DNA of 64,000 nt from Chelydra serpentina (taxonomy: Eukaryota; Chordata; Testudines; Chelydridae). The notes under the pieces are model-generated. The model was not told where the DNA came from. It made no database searches and saw only the letters and a program-made list of their open reading frames with translations. Where the stretch lies: the NCBI GenBank assembly GCA_037349315.1, contig JBAIAC010000056.1, forward strand, positions 2,146,501-2,210,500. Reading direction: 5' to 3'. Position 1 is the stretch's first letter, and each line of letters starts with the position of its first letter. Below, piece by piece: positions 54,573 through 64,000 of this stretch. The translations under genes were made by a program, and so were the position numbers.

Positions 54573-56680
54573 CTAAACTCTGTCTTTGCCATAACTGTTT
54601 ATTTTGGGGAAAATGTAATCTGAGTACAGCAAAAAAATCAGAAGGAACTCAAACTGTTTTTGAACAGTTTCCTGCACCAGAGGTTTCATCATTTCTGTAC
54701 CAAGGTCCCTGAGAAACGCCAGTCTCTTACTCAGAGATTTATTACGCCACATGTAATTCAACAAAATCCAAACAATATATGCATTAAGACATGCAATGTT
54801 CAAAATATTCACAAAACCCACCATTGGCCAGCATTTGCCCATCTGTTTTGTGGTCAATGAGGCTACCATCTGGTCACAAGTGTCCACACCTTTTGTTTTG
54901 TTATAAAAATGAATGATGTCTGGTTTTGCTTCAGTTTCAGATGTATTACTGCTTTCCCCTTTTTGGGTACATAACTCACAAGGGTCATACTTTTCTGGAA
55001 ACCAAAAAAACTGGAGGGGACTGGTCTTTGCTGGTGAGGAAGGAACTGAGCAGGAATTTCAGGCTCATTGTGCCAACCAAAGTAAGGTTTTTTTGGGCAG
55101 CAAGTCCCTTGCAAGACCAGCACTGGTGAAAAAAATTGTCCATTGTGATATTTCTCCCTGTTCTGTCTAAAACTTATGCCAATTTGTTAACCACGTTTCT
55201 TGCCAATTTTTTTGTTGCTGATGCATTCCCTTCTCTGCCAGTCTATATGTCAGTATTTAAAACATAAGACGTTGTAGAGTCACAACATAGCCAGAATTTG
55301 ATGCAATGCCTGGGTGAGTTTGAAGGCATATGCTGCCTGAAAGGGCAGTGACAATGGAAAGCCACCAGCTGTTCATCAGTGGCGACACTCTCATAGGTAA
55401 CCAAACACCTGGGCAGAGTACTAACAAACAAGACCCTTATCTCTGAAATAGGAGCAAGATTAATGGTCTCATTTTGACTTCTGCGTGCTTCTCTGTTGTC
55501 GAAATGCAGGACCCTTGTTGCAGTTTGAAATTGATGGAGTGAAATGGTGGCTCTGAATACTGGCTTTCCATGGTCATTTGACCACAGCTAGATCTATAAA
55601 CACCTGCGAAAATAAGCAATCCCAAATAGCCATGAAGTTCTGTATCTAGTATTGGCAGCCAAGTACTCCCAAGCAACTCAGCCCCATACTTGTTAGAATT
55701 CGGGAGAGTGAGATTAGACCTGCAATTAGATGAAGGTTTCTAACCATCAGAGGAGTGAAATTCTGCAACAGCCTTGCAAGGGGAGCAGTGGGAGCAAAAA
55801 ACAAAACTGGCTTCAAGCCTGAGCTAGATAACTTTATGGAGGGGATGGTGTGATGAGACTGCCTACAGTGACATGTAGCCAATCTGCGACTGTAAATGTC
55901 CCAAATGGCTGGAAATGGGACACTAGATGGGGAGGGCTCTGAGTTACAACAGAGAACTGTTTCCCAGGTGTCTGGCTGGTGGGTCTTGCCAACATGCACC
56001 GAGTCTAACTGATCACTATATTTGGAGTCTGGAAGGAATTTCCCCCCAGGTCAGATTGTCAGAAACCCTGCGGGGGTTTCACCTTCCTCTACAGCATGGG
56101 GTACAGGTCACTTGTAGGTTTAAACTAGTGTAAATGGTAGATTCTCTATAACTTGAAGTCTTTAAACCATGATTTGAGGAAGTCAATAACTCAGCCAGGG
56201 GTTAGGGGTCTATTAAAGGAGTGGATGGGCGAGGTTCTGTGGCCTGCAATGTGCAGGAGGTCAGATTACATGATCATGATGTGTGATCTGACCTTAAAGT
56301 CTGAGTATGTAGCATAACTTCAGTCACAAAAAGCTGCAAGCAGGAGAATAGAGTTTCCCTGACACTCTGTACTGAGTATACGGTCAGTCCTGGAGCAGGG
56401 TCAGGTTGTTTGTGGTTGGAGGTTTTGCTGGCATCTGTGCTGTCTTTCCCCATTTTTCAGCTTTGCTCTTGGACAGGTAAACGTGTGCTGGCACATCCTG
56501 ACTTCCCTGCACAGCAATATCACTGGAGTCACTTTCCTCAGTGATTTCATCTTCCACTGCTTCCGCGCCACCACCAGGCTCCCAGGCAGAGTCATCGCCG
56601 CTAAACTGCACGATGTCAGAACCATCAGGTTCCTCTGTGTCAATTCCCAGGAACTCTTCTTGCCATTTTGTCTCACTCAC
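54573..56680 (-). pseudogene. piggyBac-family transposase (split by CR1)
   Basis: piggyBac transposases cut and paste at TTAA with a DDD catalytic triad. Minus frames in order are 56384-56680 (acidic N-terminus ending YLSKSKAEKWGK), a CR1 insertion, 55437-55676 (ELHGYLGLLIFAGVYRSS), 55243-55431 (TDEQLVAFHCHCPFRQHM and IKFWLCCDSTTSYVLNTD; DEQL carries the first Asp), a frame with MDNFF near 55140 (second Asp region), 54863-55123, and 54573-54887 (MDTCDQM, likely third Asp region, and WPMVGFVNILNIACLNAY). Frameshifts and stops separate the parts, so it is a pseudogene. The sequence right of 56680 shows palindromes that may be subterminal repeats. Confidence 0.85.
55697..56313 (+). mobile_element. 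CR1 second-family 3' fragment in the piggyBac gene
   Basis: It matches the C-terminus and 3'UTR of the element at 49340 (AGGTTTCTAACCATCAGAGGAGTGAA split for length; then GAGCTAGATAACTTTATGGA; then CTTAAAGTCTGAGTATG). The transposase reading resumes on both sides. Confidence 0.85.
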
Positions 56681-57435
56681 AAGCGAAATATACAGCCAGT
56701 GGAGCTTTCAAACACAGCCACTGCTATTGATGGTAACAGGGCAAGAGACGTTAAACTGAAACTGCTTCTGTCAACAGCAAGTCTTTTCCCCAGCAACAGC
56801 ATCTGTCAAGTGTGGGCTTGCCAGAAAATGTATCTGACAATTGTGGCTTCCCCAGAAAGTCTTCCTAGCAAGTGTAGGTTCCCAGAAAGTTAATTTGACA
56901 GTGTTATTTTCAAACAAACTCAAGTCGCTAGACAATTGTGATGATACATGAGGAAAATGTCATCTGGGGTTCACAGACAATTTTGGTGATTGCTTTTTTT
57001 GTGAAAAACCAAAACCACTGCAATGATGACGATAAAAACAATGCTGAAAAGTTCACATAATCATGTCATAACTGTTTCCTCACAATATAAATAAGCGGAT
57101 GCTGGAATACCTGGATAATTAATTTGGGGTCTAACTGACCACAATACATTTTGAGTGGCTTTTCTGCCACACTAAAACCACAACAGGAATGCAGACAAAA
57201 CCCATGCTAACAGGTTGTCCTCCTTATAGTTTGAGAATACTTAAAGAAAAAAGAGGCAGTGTTTTGCCTCTCACATTTTATTAAAATGTTTGTACATATT
57301 TGGGGTCCAAGAGACCCCCAAAGACCTTGGAAGCGTTGTACTTTCAATTTCCCCATTGACAAACGTTGAGGTTTCTAACAGACCCCATTATCTTTTTAGT
57401 GCCTTTTTTTGCTATGCAAAACCCCCAAAAGGTAG
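56681..57435. mobile_element. Probable piggyBac flanking/subterminal region
   Basis: Palindromic GGGGTC...GACC motifs occur near 57125-57143 (GGGGTCTAACTGACC), 57301-57318 (GGGGTCCAAGAGACCCC) and near 57378 (TAACAGACCCC). GACAATTGTGGC-type motifs occur at 56838, 56932 and 56968. Repeated short motifs near a transposase gene suit transposase-binding sites; no TTAA end is proved. Confidence 0.45.
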
Positions 57436-57619
57436 GATGGGCAGGAGGGATAGCTCAGTGGTTTGAGCATTGGCTTGCTAAACCCAGGGTTGTGAGTTCA
57501 ATCCTTGAGGGGGCCATTTAGGGATCTGGGGCAAAAATTGGGGATTGGTCCTGCTTTGAGCAGGGGGTTGGACACTAGATGACCTCCTAAGGTTCCTTCC
57601 AACCCTGATATTCTATTCT
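57436..57619 (+). mobile_element. tRNA-derived SINE, CR1-like tail
   Basis: It has A box TAGCTCAGTGG and B box GAGTTCAATCC and a tail ending GATATTCTATTCTAT. Confidence 0.93.
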
Positions 57620-58034
57620 ATAAACCCAATGCAGAAAGATCGACCACATCCTAGTATGAAAATCACAGCTAGATCTATGTGTATGAAGAGGCACTGGTTT
57701 GGCATGCAAATTTCTATTTACATTTTAGTGAGCGTCGGGCTCAGACCCCAGAACATTCTGGTGTATCCTAACTTTTAAGTGCCTGCATTTGCAAACCAAA
57801 AACCATCCTTCTAACATAGTTTTTCATAGGTAATATTATAAGTTTCTTACAAAAGAAAATAGGCAAAGAGCAAATTGTATTATGCGCAAGCCCCTCCCTT
57901 CATTATGAACCAGGAGTGGGATTTGACCGCTAACCCTTTAACACTGCAGCACAGTTCTGTACCACTTGACCTAAAATAACCTCATTTCTGGCTAAGACTA
58001 TTAGTTTCTAGAGGCATGAAACACACTGAACTAG
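57620..58034. other. Unassigned sequence
   Basis: No gene is recognised before the gypsy RT begins. Confidence 0.4.
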
Positions 58035-58605
58035 GGGGTTACCTTTGACCAGTCCCCCACAGAATTCTTGGGGTATATCCTTTCCCCAGAGGGCATCTAG
58101 ATGGACCCCCAGAAGGTGGAGGCCACCTGCAGCTGGGCAGTGCCCATGTGCCCCGGGAATTCCAGAACTTCCTGGGCTTTGTGAATATTTACTGATGGTT
58201 CATTGTAGGTTTCTCAGTGCAAATAGTCCCCATGACCAGTCTCTTCCACAAGGCTGCCAAATTTGTTTGGACACCTAAAGCTCACCATGCTTTCAAACAG
58301 CGCAAGGCTGCTTTCACCACCGCTCCCATTCTAGCACACCCAGCCCTAGCCCAGGTGTTCATAGTGGAAGCTGATGCTGCCAATCTAGCCATTGGGGCCA
58401 TACTTTCTCGGAGGCACGATCCAAACAAGTGTTGTACTCCTGTGTCTACTACTTCTGAAAACTCAACCTTGCCGAACGGAATTACGAGATATTACATAAG
58501 GAACTACTCTCAATTAAATCAGCCCTCTCAGAGTGGCACCATCACCTCAAGGGAGCTCAACATCCAGTGCAAGTCTTTTCTGACCATAAGAACCTTGAAT
58601 ATCTG
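58035..58605 (+). pseudogene. Ty3/gypsy element 1: RT thumb to RNase H
   Basis: The frames have TEFLGYILSPEG-like and then SLFHKAAKFVWTPKAHHAFK, AAFTTAPILAHPA and FIVEADAANLAIGAILSRRH (58217-58450), the RT-RNase H junction of Ty3/gypsy Pol. RNase H continues, frameshifted, to DHKNLEYL at 58600. There the second gypsy element enters. The missing end lies beyond it at 60252. Stops and frameshifts make it dead. Its integrase has a chromodomain, which places it among chromoviruses. Confidence 0.85.
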
Positions 58606-58626
58606 TGTCATAAATATGAAGGGAAG

Positions 58627-58932
58627 GAGAGAGAGAGGAAGCATGCTGAGGAAGAGAGGAAGCATGCTGAGGAAGAGAGGAAGCATGCTGAGGAGGAAAA
58701 AGAAAAAGAGAGGAAGTATGCTATGGAGGAGAAAGAAAGAGAGAGGAAGTATGCTGAGGAGGAGAAAGAAAGAGAGAGGAAGCATGCTGAGGAGGAGAGG
58801 AAGCATGCTGAGGAGGAGAAGGAGAGAGAGAGGAAGCATGCCCTGGAGATGGAGAAGACCAGGGCGGAGCAGAATCTACCGGATAACACTAATAATCCTT
58901 CCCCAACAACCCACAAATGGGAGCAGTCTTAA
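58627..58932 (+). pseudogene. Gag-type charged heptad-repeat region
   Basis: The frame 58567-58932 encodes repeats RKHAEEE, (E)[11 protein letters not shown] and similar units with a 7-residue/21-nt period, ending in [14 protein letters not shown]. This is a highly charged single-helix or coiled-coil type sequence, found in Gag of some reptile gypsy elements. The leading part (to about residue 18) belongs to the host gypsy and the LTR scrap. No zinc knuckle is seen. Confidence 0.6.
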
Positions 58933-59264
58933 TGCAGGAAGGACCAGATCAAGAATTCCATCCGGTCGTGTTTCTCAGCAAGAAGCTGTCTGAGAGGGAA
59001 AACCACTGGTCAATCAGTGAGAAGGAATGTTACGCCATTGTCTACTCTCTGGAAAAGCTACGCCCATACGTTTGGGGATGGCGTTTCCACCTGCAAACCG
59101 ACCTTGCTGCACTACAGTGGCTTAATACCGCCAAGGGAAATAACAAAAAACTCCATCGATGGAGTTTGGCTCTCCAAGATTTTGAAATACAACACATTTC
59201 AGGAGCTTCTAACAAAGTGGCTGATGCACTCTCCCGTGAAAGCTTCCCCGAACCAACTGGTTAA
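58917..59264 (+). pseudogene. Ty3/gypsy element 2 RNase H fragment
   Basis: The frame of 115 codons has [62 protein letters not shown] and NKVADALSRE: RNase H and its C-terminal linker in gypsy Pol. It follows the Gag repeats directly, so the 5' part of pol is deleted. The typical 'TDH' reads TDL, losing a usual residue. Confidence 0.85.
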
Positions 59265-59413
59265 AATCGTCCTTGCAATGTGGACAATATTGTTAGTCTT
59301 TATCCAGTTATTAGTATATTTGGAGATTCATGTGTCTTATTACTTTGTTTTCTTTTAGAGCTCCAGGAAGAAATCACAGCCAGTGTTTCACACTATCGGT
59401 GATTTGGGGGGCA

Positions 59414-60251
59414 TGTCATAAATATGAAGGGAAGGGGGAGAGGGTTTGATGCAGTGCTGGGGAGAGGGTCTGATGCAGTGCTATAAAATCCTCTTACCAG
59501 TAAAGGGTTAAGAAATGCAGGTAGCCAGACTGACACCTGACCTGACTGGCATCTGACCAATAAGGGGACAAGATACTTTCAAACTTTGGGAGGGGGGAAG
59601 GTTTTAGTGTGTGTGTCTTTGTCTGAGAGAGAGTGATCTTGGAAGACAGAAGGAACCTACAGAAAATCAAACCTCCCTTTTCTGAAGTAAGTTTAGATAG
59701 CATAGCGTATAGATTTCTGTTTAATTTCGGCTTGGTGTATTCCCTATGTTAGAAGGGGCAAGGGGGGGGGTGTTATTCATGGTTTCTGTAATGTTAAGGT
59801 TTTGTCCAGAGGGGGAAATCTCTCTGAGTTTGGAAATTAAGTGCCCTGTGAAATAGTTACCATCCTGATTTTACAGAGATGATTTTACCTTCTTTATTTT
59901 TAATAAAATCCTTCTTTTAAGAAGCTGACTGTTTTCTATGGTGTTAAAACCCAGGGGGTGGGTTTTTAGATCACTGTGTAACCAATTGGTTGGGAGATTG
60001 TTCTCAAGCTTCCCCAGGAAAGGGGGTGTATGGCTTGAGGGGGTATTTTGTGGGGGAGGGAAGTTCAAGTGATTCCTTTCCTGGATTCCTGTTAGACATT
60101 TGATGGTGGCAGCGAGAAGCATTTCTCAGGGTGCAGGGAATTTTGTACCTTGTGGGATTTAACTTAAGCTGGTAAAAATAAGTTTAGGGGCTCTGAATGC
60201 GGGTCCCCACATCTTTACCCTAGAGTTTAGAGTGGGGAAGGAACCTTGACA
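59414..60251 (+). repeat. 3' LTR of gypsy element 2
   Basis: This 838-bp LTR runs TGTCATAAATATGAAGGG to GGAACCTTGACA, with AATAAA at 59902-59907. GATTTGGGGGGCA upstream serves as a polypurine tract. The sequence agrees with a common turtle gypsy LTR from memory. Confidence 0.9.
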
Positions 60252-61200
60252 ATCTGCGTAAGGCGTGACTTTGATGGCCACATAGTGGGCTTGACTGTTG
60301 TAGACTAATTGACCAAAATGATGCACTTCATGCCCTGTAACAACTTGCTTTCTGCTGAAACAATGGCTCGACTCCCAGCGGTTCATGTGATCCATCTTCA
60401 TGGGCTTCTAGACTATATCACCTCAGGCCAAGACCTACAATTTCTCTCACACTTCTGGCATGAAGCGCTCTGGCTTTTATCTCATTCATGTATCACCCCC
60501 AGACAGATAGGCAGACAGAGAGGGTGAACCAAGTATTAGAGCAACATCTCAAGTGCTTTGTCATCCACCATCAAGATAACTGGTTCTCCCTCCTTCCTTA
60601 TGCTGAGCTCTCATACAACAATGCCGACCACAGCATTTGAAAACTATGTATTCCACCCTTGCTTCCACCTGGCCTTGCCAGCAGACTCCCCGAACCAAGC
60701 AGCCACCAACTGGATCCAAGAAATTCACCATATCCAGGAGGAGCTTAAGGACCACCTTGAAGTTGCGAAAAGGGACTACAAGTGGTACACAGACTGCTGA
60801 TGCCAGGAAGGCCCAGCTCTCATGGTGGGTCAAAAGGTCTGGCTTTCAGCAAAACCACTCCCTAAGAACAGACCGTCCCGCAAGTTAGACCACCAGTTCC
60901 TCGGACCCTTCTGGATTTGTCAGAAAATCAACCCTGTCATCTTCAAATTGCAACTCCCTCGATACCTTAAGGTACATCCTATGTCCCCTGTACCTCTCCT
61001 TATACCTTACACAGAGGACCCCATTCCTGATCAGTCCCAACAGCCGCCCCAGCCAGTCCAGATCCTAGGGCATCAGGAATATATAGCCCATGCTATCTTC
61101 AGTGCTAAGCTGTACTACCTAATCAATTGGGAGAGCTATAGCCCTGAAGAATTGTCCTGGGAACCTACTGCCTGTGCCCAGGCCTTGGCAACAGGTTTTC
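60252..61200 (+). pseudogene. Ty3/gypsy element 1: integrase and chromodomain
   Basis: After the ATCTG duplication the frames resume: TKMMHFMPCNNLLSAET (60313 on) and LHGLLDYITSGQDLQFLSHF are the integrase core; AEL/SYNNADH-like sequence lies at 60600. LALPADSPNQAATNWIQEIH, EELKDHLEVAKRDYKW and VGQKVWLSAKPLPKN follow. A chromodomain LINWESYSPEELSWEPT is at about 61113-61163. The frame 60822-61292 (156 codons) carries the C-terminal domain. Frameshifts near 60480, 60640 and 60800 make it dead. The chromodomain steers integration in chromoviruses. Confidence 0.88.
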
Positions 61201-61309
61201 ATCAAGATCTCCCACATAAACCAGGCCAGTACCCACCCAGGGGAAGTGCCCTAGGGTCAGGGCAATGTAAGGATACAGGGATTAGAACCTGAGTTTGCAG
61301 ACCGTGGGA

Positions 61310-61700
61310 CTGCTGATGTTCCCACAGTGCCACACAGCACCACACCCAGGGAACACTGTGGAGAGTAGGCGCCACAGGAAGTACCACTCAAGGGACCCAA
61401 AGTGACAGTACCCTGCGGTCCTCTGGTTAGCTAAGTGCCCTTTTTAACCCTGGAGGGTGCACCTTCCTGGTTTGTATTGGCAACTATACAGACTTTGGGC
61501 CTGCTGTGACTCCAGACTTCATCTTGTCTCCTGATATCTGGTCTCAGACCTTGACCTAACTTTGACTCTGACTCTTGCTTACTGAATGTGGCTCCAGCAA
61601 TTCCTCCAACTCCTGCTCACTGATGTGTGAGCATCCTTCATGTGTGCATCCTAGCCCCGCTGTGTCTGCTAGGCCAGACCGTCTAGGCAATGGTCCCTTA
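61310..61700 (+). repeat. Probable 3' LTR region of gypsy element 1
   Basis: This lies directly downstream of the chromodomain, where the 3' LTR belongs, with a CT-rich dinucleotide pattern (GACCTTGACCTAACTTTGAC). TG...CA boundaries are not certain. Confidence 0.4.
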
Positions 61701-63132
61701 TAGTGAGGGGGCAAATATGCTGATGCCAGTTTTCTCAGCTGATGTACATGCTGAGTAGCCCCCAATACCCAGAGAATTCACAGCCCAACCATGAGTTGCT
61801 CATATTGTTCAGATTCAGCAGGAACAAAGAATCTTGCTGACCTACAGACATGACAAACCAATGCCCAGACTTAGAAACAATGGCTAGCCTGAATTGTCTA
61901 ACTGTTGTGGGAGGACAGAGTGTCATGTTTGTGGATTGGGGGAAGGGTGGGCAGTGTCGTGGATTGGGGAGGAGTAGAGTGTGTATTGTATCCAGGGAAG
62001 GGGCGCTCACTGCAATGAATTGGAGGAGGGGCAGACAGGGTACAAGTAGCGGCGGGCAGTACAATGTGATTTCCCCAATAAAGGGGTGGCAGGTGAGTGT
62101 GGTTTGAAAGAGGGTCTGGAACCTGAGAATTCTGCATGGTGCTGCCTGCCGCCTTCTCCTAAGTGAGCAGTGCTGTTTGACGGCTGTGAGGTCAGTAAAG
62201 CACCGCAGGATTTTAAGACAGCGTGGTCTCTCGTCATTCATTCTGAAACCTCTGGTGCTGTAAAGATCACTCTATCAGACTTGAAACACTTCTTTAAAAG
62301 GCTCTTACTTTATCTTGTACAGCAGAGCTTTTTGTAAGCAAATTGCTAAATTTGTCAATTTTTGAATTTAAATTGTAGAATACAAAAGTGAGAAATACAA
62401 ATACCCTTTACTCCAGATTTCTTTATTTTACATCAGATAGTGACAGAAACAAGTTATGTTACACTTGTTGTCATGGATAATCCTTAATGGAACGTTAAGT
62501 TTAACCAAGGCCAGTGGACAAGGATGGATTGATTGAATCACCAGGGTACAATTCCATAACAAAGAAATACATGCAACTTTGACCTAAGTTTTCCTTGGAG
62601 TGTCTCATCTAACCATTGTGCTATCCCCAAAGCTGTTTAATTTACGAGATCTCACAGGGTCACAGCACACAAGGTGGGATGGCTGTAGGCAAAGCCAACA
62701 GCAGAAGAACGACTCTCACACACTGAACTCTTTCAACCTGCCAGTGATACGGGCACTAATTGTACGTCAGACTCAGAACCGTATTCAGCAGAGAAGTTTG
62801 CAGCTTCTTACAAACAAGAACAAAATGTAAACATGAAAACTGAGCCTGTTGTATTGAAACTGACCCCACTGCAGGCCGTGGCTGTGAGCCCTGCAGATAG
62901 CCAGCATTCTGATGGCTGGCAGTTCCTCTGTGTCCCCAAAACTTGGAGGCCGGCATTGCGGGCATTCCCAGCACTTGGCTCTGGAGGCTCCAGCCCCCAT
63001 AAATACTTGCACATTCTGAGTAACAGAGGCTGCCAGTGACTAAAATGTGCACATAAATCAAGCTCAATAACTTTAAGCAACAATAAAGTAACCAGGCAAC
63101 AGTTCCTAGCCCAGTCCTCAGGGGCAGTGCAA
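61701..63132. other. No gene recognised
   Basis: A G-rich imperfect tandem stretch (GGATTGGGGGAAGGGTGGGC-type) lies at 61935-62100, with AATAAA near 62079. Frames up to 168 codons on the minus strand show no protein family. Confidence 0.4.
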
Positions 63133-64000
63133 CTAGGGTAGCCAATTTTCTACTAGCATAAAACTGAACACCCTTGCCCTTCCCCACCTCCAAGGCCCCA
63201 ACCCTTCTCCGAGGCCCCGCCCCCTGCTCACTCCATCACGCCCTCTGTCACTCGCTTTCCCCACCCTCACTCGCTCATTTTCACCTGGCTGGCTCAGGGG
63301 GCTGGGGTGCAGGAGGGGATGAGGTCTCCAGCTGGGGGGGTGTGGGCTCTGGAGTGAGGACAGGGATGAAGGGGGGAGGGATAGCTCAGTGGTTTGAGCA
63401 TTGGCCTGCTAAACCCAGGGTTGTGAGTTCAATCCTTGAGGGGCCAATTTGGGGATCTGGGGCAAAAATTGGGGATTGGTCCTGCTTTGAGCAGGGGGTT
63501 GGACTAGATGACCTACTAAGGTCCCTTCCAACCCTGATATTCTATGATTCTATGAAGGGTTTGGGATGCAGGAGGGGGCTCTGGGCTTGGGGGTGGAACT
63601 GAGGGGTTTGGAGTATGGGAGAGGGCTCCAAACTGAGGTAGGAGGTTGGGGTGTGGGAGGAGGTATGGGCTCTCGGATGGGGGTGCGGGTTCTGGAGTGG
63701 GTCCAGAAATGAGGGGTTCAGGGTGTGGGAGGGGGCTCCGGGCTGGGGCTGAGGGTTTCGGAGTTTGGGAGGGAGCTCTGGGCTGGGGCAGGGGGTTGCG
63801 GTGTGTGGGAGGGTGAGGGCCCTGGGGTGGGGCTGGGATCGAGGGGTTTGGAGGGCGGGAGGGGGAGCAGGGCTGGGGGTTGGGGGGCTCGGGGATGCAG
63901 GCTCCGTACAGCACTTACCTCAAGCAGCTCCCAGAAGCAGTGGCGTGTCCCCCGTCCGGCTCCTACATGGGGTGGGGACAGGCAGCTTTGTGCAATGCCC
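63133..64000. mobile_element. G-rich non-autonomous element, copy 2 (runs off the window)
   Basis: It has the same order as 54035: CTAGGGTAGCCAATTTTCTA, C-rich block, TTTTCACCTGGCTGGCTCAG, then G-rich units (GGGGTTTGGAGTATGGGAGA). A SINE (63370-63555) split the G-rich part. CAGCTCCCAGAAGCAGTGGC near the right edge suggests that the element continues beyond 64000. Confidence 0.75.
63370..63555 (+). mobile_element. tRNA-derived SINE with TSD
   Basis: It has A box TAGCTCAGTGG, B box GAGTTCAATCC and the tail GATATTCTATGATTCTATGA. ATGAAGGG at 63366-63373 and 63552-63559 is a likely 8-bp target duplication; removing the SINE restores a GATGAAGGGGTTTGG-type unit. Confidence 0.93.

Larger units (their letters stand above)
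58606..60251 (+). mobile_element. Ty3/gypsy element 2, nested, internally deleted
   Basis: It is bounded by TGTCATAAAT... (58606) and ...CCTTGACA (60251) with a perfect ATCTG duplication (58601-58605 and 60252-60256). It contains only the first ~22 bp of the 5' LTR, a gag-like heptad region, an RNase H segment and a full 3' LTR (59414-60251). Protease, RT core and integrase are missing. Confidence 0.92.

Noticed and set aside
58528..58839. Leu/Ser-rich minus frames resembling membrane proteins
   Set aside because: They are antisense to the Glu/Lys heptad repeats; a charged repeat gives hydrophobic antisense frames.
62756..63193. 145-codon minus frame
   Set aside because: It has no family features and extends into the G-rich repeat; chance frame.

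Overview
This is vertebrate nuclear DNA, most likely from a cryptodiran turtle. The main evidence is eight copies of a tRNA-headed SINE carrying a CR1-type 3' tail (the turtle Cry/tortoise Pol III SINE design), dense CR1 LINEs ending in ATTCTATG 8-mers, Penelope-like fragments, and many non-autonomous hAT-like and other inverted-repeat elements. No complete host protein-coding gene can be supported. The only host-like regulatory feature is a GC/CpG-rich promoter-like block at about 6260-7020 with a near-perfect RFX X-box at 6921-6934.

Layout. 0-7 kb: an LTR, a double-hairpin inverted-repeat element, CR1 fragments and the CpG block. 7.4-13 kb: a nearly full-length CR1 (5'UTR, intact ORF1 with SGNH esterase, ORF2 with endonuclease and RT but a clean in-frame 684-bp deletion), tail-to-tail with a second, 5'-truncated CR1 on the minus strand. 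14-23 kb: an old CR1-like LINE split by a younger CR1 of a second family, then another old LINE split by a 1.2-kb solo LTR. 23-36 kb: SINEs, Penelope-like material (GIY-YIG endonuclease plus hammerhead-like terminal repeats), an array of four GC-rich palindromes, hAT elements with exact 8-bp target duplications, and a stack of nested inverted-repeat elements.

36.2-40.7 kb is the most distinctive segment. It is a decayed Maverick/Polinton (adintovirus-like) fragment on the minus strand with protein-primed family B DNA polymerase, packaging ATPase, a small basic-hydrophobic virion-type peptide and further ORFs. Three later elements break it, and on its right it abuts a ~165-bp-arm inverted repeat. 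40.7-45.5 kb is AT-rich, with two diverged ~530-bp direct repeats of unknown origin and unidentified short ORFs.

45.5-64 kb holds more inverted-repeat elements, a tRNA-like foldback repeat, a 5'-truncated CR1 with an uninterrupted 830-codon ORF, a piggyBac transposase pseudogene split by CR1, and a chromodomain Ty3/gypsy element. A second, internally deleted gypsy element is inserted into that one with a perfect 5-bp target duplication. A G-rich minisatellite-like element closes the window. Nearly all coding capacity here belongs to retroelements, DNA transposons or viral remnants. The genes do not form a host pathway; the window records repeated nested insertion.
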